A stretch of DNA of 64,000 bases, from positions 105,324 to 169,323 of the forward strand of contig NBIV01000192.1 of NCBI GenBank assembly GCA_003194525.1. The letters are read 5' to 3'. This stretch comes from Gracilariopsis chorda (taxonomy: Eukaryota; Rhodophyta; Florideophyceae; Gracilariales; Gracilariaceae). A program made the translations under genes and the position numbers. The notes under the pieces were generated by a model. It did not search any database, was not told the DNA's origin, and worked only from the letters and a program-made list of their open reading frames with translations. Below, piece after piece: positions 32,995 to 43,256 of this stretch; within the stretch, counting starts at the first letter, position 1; each line of letters starts with the position of its first letter.

Positions 32995-35900
32995 CTCACC
33001 CGCTTCCTAGAGGACGTCCTCCGGGACGTCGTCAGAGACTTCTCGTTTTCGTAGACCAGATCCTGGCAGTGTTTTAGATCTGTCCGAGTATGCCAAAGCG
33101 CGGCATTTGGTGTTTCTCCCACAAACTCTACTAGAAATTGGCGACGAGTCTTGGGACCGCGATGGCGGAGAATAGCTTTGACTTCCTGTTCGATGCCTCC
33201 TTTCGCGTCCACGACCACATTGACATAGGCTGCAGTATCATCCGGGGTATAGCGGCGTATTCTGTCGACATTGAATACGTTATGCGCCTTCTTCATATCG
33301 GGAGGAAGTTCCAGACGGTACGCTACGGGGCCGATCTTCTCGAGGATCTGGAGAGGGCCGACAAATTTAGGCCTCCATTTCTGCGGCAGATCCGTGCGCC
33401 TTTCCATAGAGAGGCCAGCAAACTGTAAAAGAACTAAGTCTCCGGGCGACAAAGACACGGGGGATCTTTGGAGGTCCGCGTAGAACCTCTGGCGTTCCTG
33501 AGCGCAAAGGAGGTTGTCGCGTGTTGCGGGGCGGAACGCTTCACGCTGTGCGGCGTAGTCGGTAGCTTTCTGGGAAAGAGAGTTGTGGGATATCTCGCGT
33601 GCTGCGTGTGAGGGTGGTACGCGTCCAAGATCGATCTCGAAGGGCGAGAACTGCGTGGAGTGATGTTTGGCGGCGTTGTATTCGTACTCAAACACGCTGA
33701 GAAGTGTATCCCAGTTATGCGGAGACGATTGGATTGTGGAGCGGAGCATAGATGAGACGATGCGGATGAGGTTCTCTGTCTGGCCGTCGGTCTGAGGGTG
33801 TCCGGTCGTGGCGATGTTGAGTTTGACGTTGTAGATGCGCTGTAGTTCTTGCCAGAAGGTGGAGGTGAACTTCCCATCGCGGTCAGAGATGATAGTCTGT
33901 GGAACCCCGTGTCTCGCAAAGACCAAATCCGTGAAGACCTGAGCAACTTCCACCGCGGTGGCCGTCTTAGATGCCGGAACGAAGATGCCTCGTTTGGAGA
34001 GCTTGTCCACGATGACGATGATCATGTCCTTCCCGTTGACGGAGCGAGGTAGTTCTGATAGAAAATCGACCGCTATAACCTCCCAGCACTCTTTGGGGAT
34101 CGGGAGCGGTTGAAGGGGGGCTGCTGGGATGCGATTGGAGTGTTTGTTTGTCTGGCATTGATGACAAGCAGCCAGGAACCCTACAATGTCTCGGTACATG
34201 TTGGGCCAGTAGACGTAGCGGTGTGCGGCGGAAAACGTCTTGTCGGTACCGAGGTGGCCCAAGCCGTGAAAATGAAACGCGACATCTCGTCGCAGACGGC
34301 GAAACTTGGGGATATATAGCCGGGAGGATTGAAATCCAATCCAACGAAGCAAGGAGTTGTCGAAGGAAAACAGAGCGCGTTGGCGTTGTATCCTGGGGTG
34401 GGAGGCATCTTGTGGGTGTTGTAGGGCGGCGATCATCTCTTTGGCCCACGGATCCTGCTCATATGCACCTCGAATGCGCTTGAGGAAGGGTTGTACACTG
34501 ATCATCAATCGGGCAAGGGTTCCCGCAAGGTGGTCTGGGCGGCGGCTCAAGGCATCCGGGACCGTGTTCGAAGGGCCAGAGACGTGTTGTACTTCAAAGG
34601 AGTGTTCTTGAAGTAAATCTAGCCACCGGCATTGCCTGCCGGAGAGAGTGGCCTTGGACTGGAGATACTGCAATGGGCGGTGGTCCGTGCGGAATATGAA
34701 ACGTCTTCCCCTGAGGTAGTGGATCCAATTACGCAAGGTGATAATGAACCCGAGTAGCTCCTGATCCCCGGTGTCCCAGTGTGACTCTGCTGGAGATAGG
34801 CGATGGGATAGGTACGCAACTGGGTGTTCATCTTGTTCCAGAGTGGCGTAGACGGCGTGTTGTGATGCATCTGTGGACACAACGAACGCCTTGTCGGCGG
34901 CAGGTAGTGCGAGGACCAGAGCGGCAGTGAGGGCTTGTTTGATAGCACGGAACGCTTCGGCTTGTGCCGCTGTCCAGTTGAACGTCTCGCAGCGTAATAA
35001 GTCCGTGATTGGGCGCATGATGTCCGCGTAGGCCTTTAAGAAGCGGCGATAGTAGTTGGCTAGTCCGACGAATTGTTGGACTTCTTTGGTTGAGGTTGGG
35101 GTGGGCCAGTTCCTTACCGAATCAACTAGGCGGCTTTGGGTTTGAATACCAGCAGAGAAGACCCTGTGGCCCAAAAAGTCGACTTCGGCTACTCCGAAAT
35201 GGGACTTGGTAGGGTGAATGTACAGTTTTTCCCTACGCATGATGGTGAATAGCTCCCGCAAATGAGCTTGGTGCTCCTCCATGTTGCGGCTGTATACCAA
35301 GATGTCGTTCAAGTAAAGAATGAGGGATTGCCCATTGAGAACGCGAAGCAGGGATGCGAGGAGTCGGGAGAAGGCAGCCGGCGCGTTTGTTAAGCCAAAA
35401 CAAAGAACGGTCCATTCGAATGAACCATAACGTGCTCTTATTGCGGTTTTGTGGCAATCCTTGTCGCGGATGCGCATCTGATGGTATGCACCGACGAGGT
35501 CAATCTGCGAAAAAACGGTTGCGCCTGCGAGTTGATCGAAAGCCTCTTCGATGAGTGGCAGCGGGGTGGCATCTGGAATGGTAATGCGGTTGAGAGCCCT
35601 GTAGTCGCAGACCAGACGAAGCTCGCCGTTCTTTTTCTTGACGAAGAAAACTGGGGCGCCGTATTGTGAAGTCGAGGGGCGAAGATAGCCTCTGTCTAGG
35701 AGTTCGTGGAGGGTACGCCTTAGCTCTTGAAGCTCCTCTGCCGAAAGACGGATGACCGGTCGCACTGGTGGGGGAATATTGGACTTGAGGGGAATAGCGA
35801 AGTCCATCGCGCGTGTTGGGGGTAGTTCATGTGGAAGTTCGGATCGGAAGATATCGGCGAATTCCTCCACTAGTGGAAGGATGTTAGGATGTGTGGATCC

Positions 35901-36377
35901 TGTCAGTACTTCCGGGCGGAGCTTGATGGCGAAAAGCTCACAGCCTTTGCATTTGTGCGTGAGACAGCGAGCGGCACGCTTCCAAGAGATCAGTTTGAAG
36001 GTAAGTCCCGGTGGACGCCTGGATCGTGGTCGCTGTCGGGTGTGAATCCGCCGTTGTGTCCCTTCAGGGCCCCTTAGCAGTAAATCCCCAGTACTCCAGC
36101 AGATCTGTGGTGCGCATGCGCGCAGCCACTGGCGGCCAACGATGATGTAAGGCCGGGCGTCCATATCGTCTGGCATGTCAATTACGAAAGCCGACAAAAG
36201 GGGGTCCGAAGTGCCCAGCCGCAGAGGGGCCTGCACGGAACCTTGAACGGGGATGCGTTGTCCATGTCCCAGCTCAACATATGCGTCGGTCAATGGTGTA
36301 ACCGAGAGGCCACACGCGGCGGCAGTCACGGGCGACACAAATGCGTGTGACGCGCCCGGATCTATATTTGCCACCAC
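32976..36377 (-). CDS. pol: Element A Pol polyprotein: protease, RT, RNase H, integrase, chromodomain-like end
   Basis: A 1,133-codon frame (open from about 36424). Domains: protease NIDPGASHAFVS near residue 6 (usual D-S/T-G is D-P-G, codon 36357-36359); RT from about residue 200 with YGAPVFFVKKKNGELR, VCDYRALN, GAYHQM, LCFGLTNAPAAFSRL and the catalytic box YLNDILVYS (usual YLDD, codon 35307-35309 AAC); RNase H with VSTDASQHAVYATL and RTDHRPLQYL; integrase with HGLGHLG and CHQCQ zinc ligands, VDFLSELP, SDRDGKF and HPQTDGQTEN, so its D,D,E triad is complete; GPLQILEKIGPVAYRL; and a chromodomain-like end QFLVEFVGETPNAALWH. The frame is intact, yet the RT and protease changes should abolish activity. 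Confidence 0.95.
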   Translation of the reverse strand: MVANIDPGASHAFVSPVTAAACGLSVTPLTDAYVELGHGQRIPVQGSVQAPLRLGTSDPLLSAFVIDMPDDMDARPYIIVGRQWLRACAPQICWSTGDLLLRGPEGTQRRIHTRQRPRSRRPPGLTFKLISWKRAARCLTHKCKGCELFAIKLRPEVLTGSTHPNILPLVEEFADIFRSELPHELPPTRAMDFAIPLKSNIPPPVRPVIRLSAEELQELRRTLHELLDRGYLRPSTSQYGAPVFFVKKKNGELRLVCDYRALNRITIPDATPLPLIEEAFDQLAGATVFSQIDLVGAYHQMRIRDKDCHKTAIRARYGSFEWTVLCFGLTNAPAAFSRLLASLLRVLNGQSLILYLNDILVYSRNMEEHQAHLRELFTIMRREKLYIHPTKSHFGVAEVDFLGHRVFSAGIQTQSRLVDSVRNWPTPTSTKEVQQFVGLANYYRRFLKAYADIMRPITDLLRCETFNWTAAQAEAFRAIKQALTAALVLALPAADKAFVVSTDASQHAVYATLEQDEHPVAYLSHRLSPAESHWDTGDQELLGFIITLRNWIHYLRGRRFIFRTDHRPLQYLQSKATLSGRQCRWLDLLQEHSFEVQHVSGPSNTVPDALSRRPDHLAGTLARLMISVQPFLKRIRGAYEQDPWAKEMIAALQHPQDASHPRIQRQRALFSFDNSLLRWIGFQSSRLYIPKFRRLRRDVAFHFHGLGHLGTDKTFSAAHRYVYWPNMYRDIVGFLAACHQCQTNKHSNRIPAAPLQPLPIPKECWEVIAVDFLSELPRSVNGKDMIIVIVDKLSKRGIFVPASKTATAVEVAQVFTDLVFARHGVPQTIISDRDGKFTSTFWQELQRIYNVKLNIATTGHPQTDGQTENLIRIVSSMLRSTIQSSPHNWDTLLSVFEYEYNAAKHHSTQFSPFEIDLGRVPPSHAAREISHNSLSQKATDYAAQREAFRPATRDNLLCAQERQRFYADLQRSPVSLSPGDLVLLQFAGLSMERRTDLPQKWRPKFVGPLQILEKIGPVAYRLELPPDMKKAHNVFNVDRIRRYTPDDTAAYVNVVVDAKGGIEQEVKAILRHRGPKTRRQFLVEFVGETPNAALWHTRTDLKHCQDLVYENEKSLTTSRRTSSRKRVSATTQH

Positions 36378-36499
36378 GTTAAAATTATTGAGAAATGCAT
36401 CATAATGGAACTCCGTATCATCTTATTCGAGTCCTGTGAGGCGCAATAGAAAATGGGGATCGGTACCCGGGGGGCTCGCCGCCTTCCAAGGCGGCGGCG

Positions 36500-37773
36500 T
36501 TAGTTTTTTGGCTTTCCGGCGCTGTCCTTGGCGGTGAGGTCGCAGACATGGGTTGGTTTGCTCCAACCTTCGCCTCCGCATGCCATGCAGTGATCGCTCG
36601 ACCGGTAGCGTTGGCGTTCCAGTGCGTTAGACTTGTCGCACGGGCCCCATGAAGTGGCTGCTGGGTCATGTTGGGGAGTAGTTGTGTGAGAGTTGGTGGC
36701 GCCTGTGTGTCTGGATGATGTGCGGGGGGACCCATTGGATGATCGACGGCGTGGGGGTTGGGCGGATGGTGCCCGCCAGGACTGTGCGACTTCGAGGCTA
36801 CGCACGAAATTGTAGACGGCCTTCAGGTCCGTAGAGCCCTCGGGAAAACGCTGAGCGAGCTCTGCCTTGTACTCGTCAGGTAGGCTCATGAAGAAATAGT
36901 TGTAGGCGTCGCCAGGATGGGGTCCGCAGAGTTCAATGAGGTCACGAAACTCGGAGATGTGGCGCTCCAAGTTGGACTTGAATTGAAGACGCATGAGCTC
37001 CGAACGTGCTTGGGCGTCTTCGTTATCGGGGACATACTCCTCGATTAAGGCCTTTTCCAATGCGTCGAGGTTGGAAATTCAGTGCCTTGTGACTCTTCTC
37101 GGTTAATCCAGATACTCGCCGCTCCTTTCAGAAAGCACTTGGCGACATCCACCATCTCGTGGTGGTGCTCCACACCTGCCACACGCATCGTACGGCGTAT
37201 AGATGCGATAAATCTGCGAATACGGATCGAAGAGCGTTCATCTGCTTTTCCACTGAATGCTTCCGGTGTGGCGGTTTTAACGAGTGATGCCAACGACGGT
37301 CGCCCCTTGTTGCCCGTTGGGGGTAGGGTAGAGTTGGGTGGCAGTGGCGGCATTGAACGCACACTCAGAGCCGGGGCCGACGGAGGGGATGTGTTCGCAT
37401 GTTCGGGGAAGTCACGGGTGAGGGGTGGCGTGTGTGGGGTTCGTGTGGCAGGATGTATGTCCACGGGTTGTGGGGCGGCCTGTGAGTTCCGGAGAAGTGC
37501 CGTCAGCGTAGAAAAGTCTTCTTTGAGCTTTTCGAGGTCCTGTGCATGGGTGCCGAACGCACGTTTGATGTCGTCTGAAGTAGCCATGTGGTCCTTCATG
37601 AACGAGTTCAGAAGGGAATGGAGCGCATTTTGAGTGGTCTGCACACCATAAATCATGTCCTGGAGCTTGTTGGCCTGGAGTTGGAGGCTCTCAAGCGCGT
37701 CAGGAGTTGCGGAGGACTCTCCTTCAATGGCGTACACCGGCGGGTTCGGTATGTTCGGCGGGTTGAACGACAT
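36500..37773 (-). pseudogene. gag: Element A gag (one frameshift)
   Basis: The first frame (37773-37045) gives a Met start, coiled helices (LQLQANKLQDMIYGVQTTQN), a Pro-rich linker and the capsid start TPEAFSGKADERSSI with FLKGAASIWI. The frame is lost near 37075 by what looks like one missing base, and continues as LEKALIEEYVPDNEDAQAR, MRLQFKSNLERHISEFRDLIEL and FMSLPDEYKAEL to a stop at 36500. The nucleocapsid end CMACGGEGW..THVC is an imperfect zinc knuckle with Trp where His is usual. Confidence 0.9.
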
Positions 37774-37864
37774 GTCGAGAACGGGGATGGAGCGGGGTGC
37801 AGGGGATAGAGAGTGGAAGTATGCGTTAAACAGCGGTCAGAGAAAGACCAAAGATGCTACCAGA

Positions 37865-38108
37865 TGTAACAAAGCAGTCGTAGGGTAGATGCTTCGCACG
37901 AAATACGACTAAAGAGTCGGAGACAAGGTCTAACCGCCCCCTCTAAGCTATCAGCCTGAGGCGGGATTTTATTTATAGAAGTTGTTAGATCAAGCTAGGG
38001 CTGCGTACCTGGCTTGATCCAGCATGGAGCTTCCTAGAGAAGCGGCGAGACACGAAGGATGTGGTTGTGGTATGGGGTGAACTACTATGCTAATGTTGTG
38101 TTGTTGCA
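37865..38108 (-). repeat. Element A 5' LTR
   Basis: Partner of 32751-32994; the two differences are G/A within the CCTG-GGCGG block and G/C near the right end. The low divergence indicates a recent insertion relative to B and C. Confidence 0.95.
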
Positions 38109-38113
38109 AGCTG

Positions 38114-38277
38114 CCCGAAGGAGGCAGAATAAATACCCGGTTTCAACATGAATAAACCGAAACCGGAGGGATCCTCAGACGAATTTCTGAGGTCCTGTGC
38201 CTGTTCTCTCGCCTCGTTTTCACTCGTACGCCTCCGTCGTGCGACTGCCCGCTCCAGCTTTAATGTCCTGACCAACA
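38114..38277 (+). repeat. Element B left LTR, second part
   Basis: Continues the left LTR beyond the A insertion to ACCAACA. Contains AATAAA (in GCAGAATAAATACC), a probable polyadenylation signal shared with the right LTR. Confidence 0.92.
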
Positions 38278-38323
38278 AAGTGCTTTGCTTCAACGAAGAG
38301 TACCAGGACACGGCTGGGACAGA

Positions 38324-39403
38324 ATGTCGTCATACGGAATCGTGACCACTATCCAAGCCCTTACACTATCCAGTGCAACCCAACCGGACTTGATAAAGTT
38401 TGAGGTTAATTTCTCGGCGTACACGGAACGCATTGAGGACATCAATGCTGGCCGAGCCGCAAGCCAAAGGATTAAGGCCGCGTCTATCAGGCGTTGCATG
38501 AAGCCGAAACTACTGCACAGTCTGTGCGTGTTGGGCCGTATCGAAGGAGCCGCATCATCCGAAGACGCCACTGACGAAGCAGTTCAGGATTGGTTCAACA
38601 GTCGGCTCGCCTCGACAGTGAGAGATCTTAGTGACCGAGTGGAGGAAGCAATTTCTGGAGTCAAGCACAAGCAGATGCCGAGAGACCCTCCTGGAGCAGC
38701 CGAGCAGTTCGTGTTGGACGTCATTGCCGCGCTAGATGATTACAATGCCTCGAGCATCATCAGGGATAAAGATCAGTGTAAGGAGCTTGTAGTGAAGCTC
38801 GTGCCGAAGCTCGAACCTCCGGAACTCAGACAAATTGTCGCCGACCAAATGCTGTTCTGGAAAAAGGAGGAAAAAGGGGACTTGAAGTTCTTTGCGAACA
38901 CGATCTCCACGCTCGCTTCGCAGGTGCACGTCGTGCAATGCGCCAGTTCAAAGCTGAAGCCGAAGCACACACAGGCAATCCCTGTCGGATGACTGACAGC
39001 AAATCCTGGTGAACCCGAAAGGAAAAAACCAAGGAGAGGCACGCGTGCCCAGAAGACAGGTAGTGGAAGTCGCAGCACCACTGACCAGAACTCGAAGGAT
39101 AGGGCAAGCTCTGAGAAATGGACGAAACCCTGCTTGAACAAAGCAAAGTGTTCCGGAGTGCACCCCATCAGTCAGTGCCCCGTAACCACGAAGGAAGAGC
39201 GGCGCGAATTACTCGACCTGCACTTCGGGAGGAAGAGAAAGAACGGAAAGAACGCGAAGGCCGCTGTACTCCGCTCCGCCTCTGAACCCACCTCGAACGC
39301 AGAAAACGGCCGATACAAAATCCTTCTGAACGACATCAAAACCGTGGCCCTAGGAGACTCTGGCGCAGACTATTCAACCACACCTTCGGACTTCTTCTCG
39401 TAA
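38324..39403 (+). pseudogene. gag: Element B gag and protease start
   Basis: ATG at 38324 (MSSYGIVTTIQAL) begins 47 bp after the LTR. About 220 codons of helical gag follow to a TGA at 38990-38992; the same frame then runs on through a Lys/Arg-rich linker and CLNKAKCSGVHPISQCP, a C-x5-C-x3-H-x4-C-like knuckle, to VALGDSGADYST, the aspartic protease site. A TAA at 39401-39403 ends it. With the two stops read through, gag and pol form one frame, so the ancestor probably made a single polyprotein. Confidence 0.88.
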
Positions 39404-41152
39404 ATTTGTGCCAAGTACTCCGAGCTCACAGCCGAGCCACTCGAGAAACCCATGACACTCGATACCGCACTGAAGTCCGACAAATCGCTGCCACCAGTGA
39501 CTGCGTCCCGAAAGGTAAACCTGGATCTGACCATCGTGCTACCGCAGACAGGATCCCCTGTGCGCATCAGAGACGTACAGTTCCTGATCGCGGACACGGA
39601 AATGCTTGAGGTACTCCTAGGCAGGCCGCTACTGAAGGCGATGGGATTCGATTTCAATGAACACCTACATCGCGTGGCATCGCTCATAGATGGGAAAACA
39701 GAAGAGGAACTAGAAGGAGGACCTTGTAGACTATCTGCAGCGACATATCAGGGTCTAAGCTATACGGACATGGAAGACGACCCCATAGACCCGCCGGAGT
39801 GCCTGCAAGCCAGATTCGGCGTGGATTCCGTGGAATCGATCACCGAAGCAATCGAGAGGGCTGTCGAGGAGGCCAGCAAGAACGGTCTATCGGATGGAGG
39901 CATGAGGAAACTCCGGGGAATGTTGGAAAAACATCGAAGCTGTTTTCGGATCAAGCTAGGACCGGACCCACCAGCTGATGTACGTTCTCTTGCGATCAAG
40001 CTCGCCCCAAATGCCAAACCCTACCGTTCCCCGCATCGCCGATACTCGCCAGCGCCAAGAGTTTTTATCAAGCACACGATTCGCGAGCTCGAGAAGATCG
40101 GCGCAGTATCCAAGAACGATCAGGCACGGTGGGCATGCCCGGCCCTGGCAGTTCCAAAACCGGGTACGGACAAGCTTCGATTCACGATCGACCTGCAGGG
40201 AACCAATGCCGAGACTTTACCATTGCAGTCCGCGATGCCCCACCTGGAATCTATGCTACAGGACTGTGGAGAAAGCAAATGTTTCGCGAATATTGATTTC
40301 ACGCGCGGGTATTGGCAAATACCCTTGGACAAGCTTTCGCAAGAAGTCACGTCTATTCAAACACCAGCAGCAATATATTCACTGACGAGGACGTTGCAGG
40401 GGGGCACTGATTCTGGCAACCATTTCCAATCCGTAACCAGAGAAAAGTTCGAGGGCAAGGTACAGCGTATGCTGCAATGGTTAGACGATTTCCTCATCCA
40501 CGCCAAGGACGAAAACGAGCTGATGTCCGATATCGCCGCATTTCTCGAGGTGTGTACAGAAGTCGAGTTCAAAGTGAACCCCAAGAATTCTTGCTTCTTC
40601 ACCACCGAGGTGAAATTTTGCGAAAGGATAATTTCATCCGAAGAAGTCCAGTTCGACCCTCGAAATTTCGAGGCTGTACTGGCGATGAAACTCCCGAGGA
40701 TGGGAGACGAGTTGCAGCAGTTGCTGTGCGCAACCAACTGGATGAGAACATTCATTCCTCAGTACTCCCGACTCGTAGAAACTCTTCACCAACTGCTGGA
40801 AGAAGCATGCCAGAAGGCCGGGAAGAGGACGAAGAAAGCTCTCCAGAAGGTAAAGCTTGAATGGAACGAAACCCACTCCGCGACATGCGAGCACCTCAAA
40901 GAGCAGCTAGCAGAAGCAACGAAACTGGCGCTTCCAAAGGAAGGGTACCGCCTTTGTCTGTTCAAGGACGCTTCAGGTACCCATTGGGCAGCTTTTCTTA
41001 CGCAATCTCCCGAGAATGAGCAGAAGAAGCTGATCGAAGAACAAACTCACGAACCGCTGTGCTTTCTATCCGGAGCCTTTAAAGGTTCATCGGAGCGCTG
41101 GAGTGTCCCCAAGAAGGAGGGATTCGCGATCATCGAATCCATGTGCAGGTAG
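39404..41152 (+). pseudogene. pol: Element B pol: protease end, RT, RNase H start
   Basis: Same frame as gag, open for about 580 codons. After the protease LLGRPLLKAMGFDF block comes RT: IRELEKIGAVSKND, LAVPKPGTDKLRFTIDLQGTN, NIDFTRGYWQIPL, IYSLTRTLQGGTDSGNHFQ (usually VPQG) and the catalytic box QWLDDFLIHA, which is intact. Then KLPRMGDELQQLLCATNWMR (connection) and the RNase H start CLFKDASGTHWAAFLTQ and PLCFLSGAFKGSSERWS. It ends in TAG at 41150-41152, where the frame otherwise continues. Confidence 0.92.
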
Positions 41153-42304
41153 GATTATCTAACAGTCGGACGACTAGTCTCCATCTACACCGACCACGCA
41201 AATCTTGTCTACATTTACGATCCATGCGGTCGCAATCCCAGTATCGCCCGACATACAGCCAACAAACTTACACGCTGGGCTCTAAAGCTGAATGGGTTTC
41301 GATTCGTCATCGAACACGTACCTGGAGAACGCAACGTCTGGGCTGACATGTTGACGAGATGGGCGGTGCAACTCAGGAAGAATGTACAATCCGCCAATAT
41401 CGGACGCGTGAGTGCACTCATGTCCGCGCCGATCAATCCTGGAATAGACAATGCGTACGATTGGCCTTCGCTGCATGATATCATCCAATCGCAAGATGCA
41501 ACCGCACCACGCCCCAAAGCGAGCCCACAAGAAGGAAGGAGCCATCCGCATTCCCACAGGGCAAATGTGGATAACCGACGGTGACCACAAGTTGCAACTA
41601 AGAATCTTGATCGCGGCACATACCGGTAAAGGCGGACACCGAGCAGCTGACCCAACTTTCCAGACAGTAGCAGCCCTTTTCTGGTGGAAAGACCTCAGGC
41701 GAAGGATCCCAGACCACTCGGACACACCCTGCATGCCGACAAGCCAAACGAGCTTCTGCATTTCGATTAATGCTACATGCATAAAGGCGATAAGAGCAAG
41801 CTCTACACTCTGGTGGTCAAAGACGACCTCTCAGGCTATGTTTGGCTCAAGAGCACGGAGGAAGCCGACTCCGACACCACAGTGGACGCCCTGGTGGATT
41901 GGCTCGCATGCTTTGGAGTAGACCAGTCGTGGATATCTGATCAGGGAAGCCACTTTAAGAACCAGCTCGTCAAATCCCTGGCACAGAAGCTGAAGGCCGA
42001 CCACCATTTCACATTGCCGTACTGTCCTTGGAGCAACGGATCCGTCAAAGGCGTCTGCCTCGAACTACTCAGAGCCTGTCGGGCATTGCTGTCAGAATTT
42101 CAGCTGCCACAGTCGGCGTGGCCGAGCGTTTTGCCGCTAGTACAGTCCGCGCTGAACAGTGCACCGACAAGAAGGCTTAACGGAAAGTGCCCGTTGACCG
42201 TATTTACTGGACTCCCGCAAGACTCACCTCTCGCCACCATACTGAGAAGTCAGAAGGAAGTACCCACAGTGGAAGCATGGACAGCATGCGTGCTAGAGCC
42301 TTAG
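41153..42304 (+). pseudogene. pol: Element B pol: RNase H end and integrase
   Basis: Continues in frame with LTVGRLVSIYTDHANLVYI and GERNVWADMLTRW (RNase H end). A frameshift near 41.52 kb leads to IRIPTGQMWITD and HTGKGGHRAADPTF; another returns to the first frame at LLHFD, followed by TAA. The integrase core follows: VVKDDLSGYVWL, WISDQGSHFKNQL and CPWSNGSVKGVCLELL. In the last block the catalytic Glu (usually V-E) is Lys, codon 42047-42049. A TAG ends the frame at 42304. Confidence 0.88.
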
Positions 42305-42891
42305 TGGAAGTCGATAGGGTGCACGAGGCATTGTACAAGATGCATAGAAACTGCACAGACCAAGCAAGAAGACAGCGAAAGTCTTCGGTCGATGCCCACA
42401 ACCGGAGAACCGGGGTAAGAGCTGTTAACTTCACAGAAGGCGACTATGTGCTTAAGGCTATGCTACAGAGGAACATACGCGCAAAGACCAGTTTGAAATG
42501 GAACAGACCCTTCCGAGTCACAGCGTGTCGAGGACAATTCATTTTTGAAGTAGGAAACCTACTGGACGGAAAGAAGGAGCTCGTGCACGGTAGGGGGTTG
42601 AAATTTTTCTGCAACAAGGACTTTGAAATATCAGAAGACATCAAGGATCACCTCGCGTATCAGCAAAATGAACTCTTGGTAATCGAGTACTTTGAGGATA
42701 TTTGCCGCCGGAGTAATCAAGTAGAACTGCTCGTGAAATGGACTGGTTTTTCTCTCAAAGAATCGGACTGGGTCAACATCGATTCACTACGTACGGACGT
42801 TCCCGAACTTTTACAGGAGTACCTGGAGCAAACCAAGAAGTCAGGGACAAGAAAACAACGCAACCTCATTTCAGCCATCGGCACACACTAA
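42284..42891 (+). pseudogene. pol: Element B integrase C-terminus and chromodomain
   Basis: A shifted frame (from about 42.29 kb) reads LVEVDRVHEALYKMHRNCTD, FTEGDYVLKAML, KWNRPFRVTACRGQFIFEV, then the chromodomain VIEYFEDICRRSNQVELLVK with WTGFSLKESDW and LRTDVPELLQEYLEQ. Cage residues are well kept. The stop at 42889 lies about 30 bp before the right LTR, beyond a short purine-rich run (ATGGGGGA) that could be the polypurine tract. Confidence 0.88.
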
Positions 42892-42919
42892 CCAAACGAA
42901 GCATTTGGCTATGGGGGAC

Positions 42920-43251
42920 TGTTGATCGCGCATCATGCGTGAGACGCATATGCGGCTTAATTGTAGGTAGCAGGTTGCCTAGGTAGCAGGTTATCGTAGG
43001 TAGACCTGCACCACGGGTTTGAGAGCTGTTACCCATAGACTGTTGGTTACGTCAATTCAAACGAGGTAGTTTCCTGTTTGAGAGCTGCCCGAAGGATGCA
43101 GAATAAATACCCGGTTTCGGCATGAAGAAACTGAAACCGGAGGCATCCTCAGACGAACTTCTGAGGTCCTGTTCCTGTTCCATCGCCTCGCGTTCACTCG
43201 CACTCCTCCGTCGTGCGACTGCCCGCTCCAGCTTTCCTGTCCTGACTAACA
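42920..43251 (+). repeat. Element B right LTR
   Basis: 332 bp from TGTTGATC to ACTAACA, followed by ACTTG. Contains a 27-bp stretch (around 43040-43066) absent from the left LTR and an AATAAA at 43102-43107. Confidence 0.93.
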
Positions 43252-43256
43252 ACTTG

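Larger units (their letters stand above)
32751..38108 (-). mobile_element. Ty3/gypsy element A (complete, young insertion)
   Basis: Both LTRs are 244 bp (32751-32994 and 37865-38108), begin TG and end CA, and differ at only two positions. Target duplication AGCTG at 32746-32750 and 38109-38113. Minus strand: 5' LTR, a tRNA-type primer site TGGTAGC (complement of 37856-37862, two bases inside the LTR), gag, pol, 3' LTR. It is inserted in the left LTR of element B in opposite orientation. Gag has a frameshift and pol has two catalytic changes, so this copy appears unable to move alone. Confidence 0.96.
32610..43251 (+). mobile_element. Ty3/gypsy element B (complete, split by A)
   Basis: LTRs start TGTTGATCGC and end ACTAACA/ACCAACA. 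Left LTR: 32610-32750 plus 38114-38277; right LTR: 42920-43251. Target duplication ACTTG at 32605-32609 and 43252-43256. Without A and its duplicated AGCTG, B is about 5.3 kb. The two LTRs differ at about 20 positions in 305 plus a 27-bp indel, so B is older than A. Gag-pol lies in one long frame with a C-terminal chromodomain and is broken by four stops and about four frame changes. The RT/RNase H resembles families I know from oomycetes (recollection, not a search). Confidence 0.93.

Noticed and set aside
37082-37633. A 183-codon plus-strand open frame
   Set aside because: Antisense shadow of element A gag, whose capsid motifs are on the minus strand.
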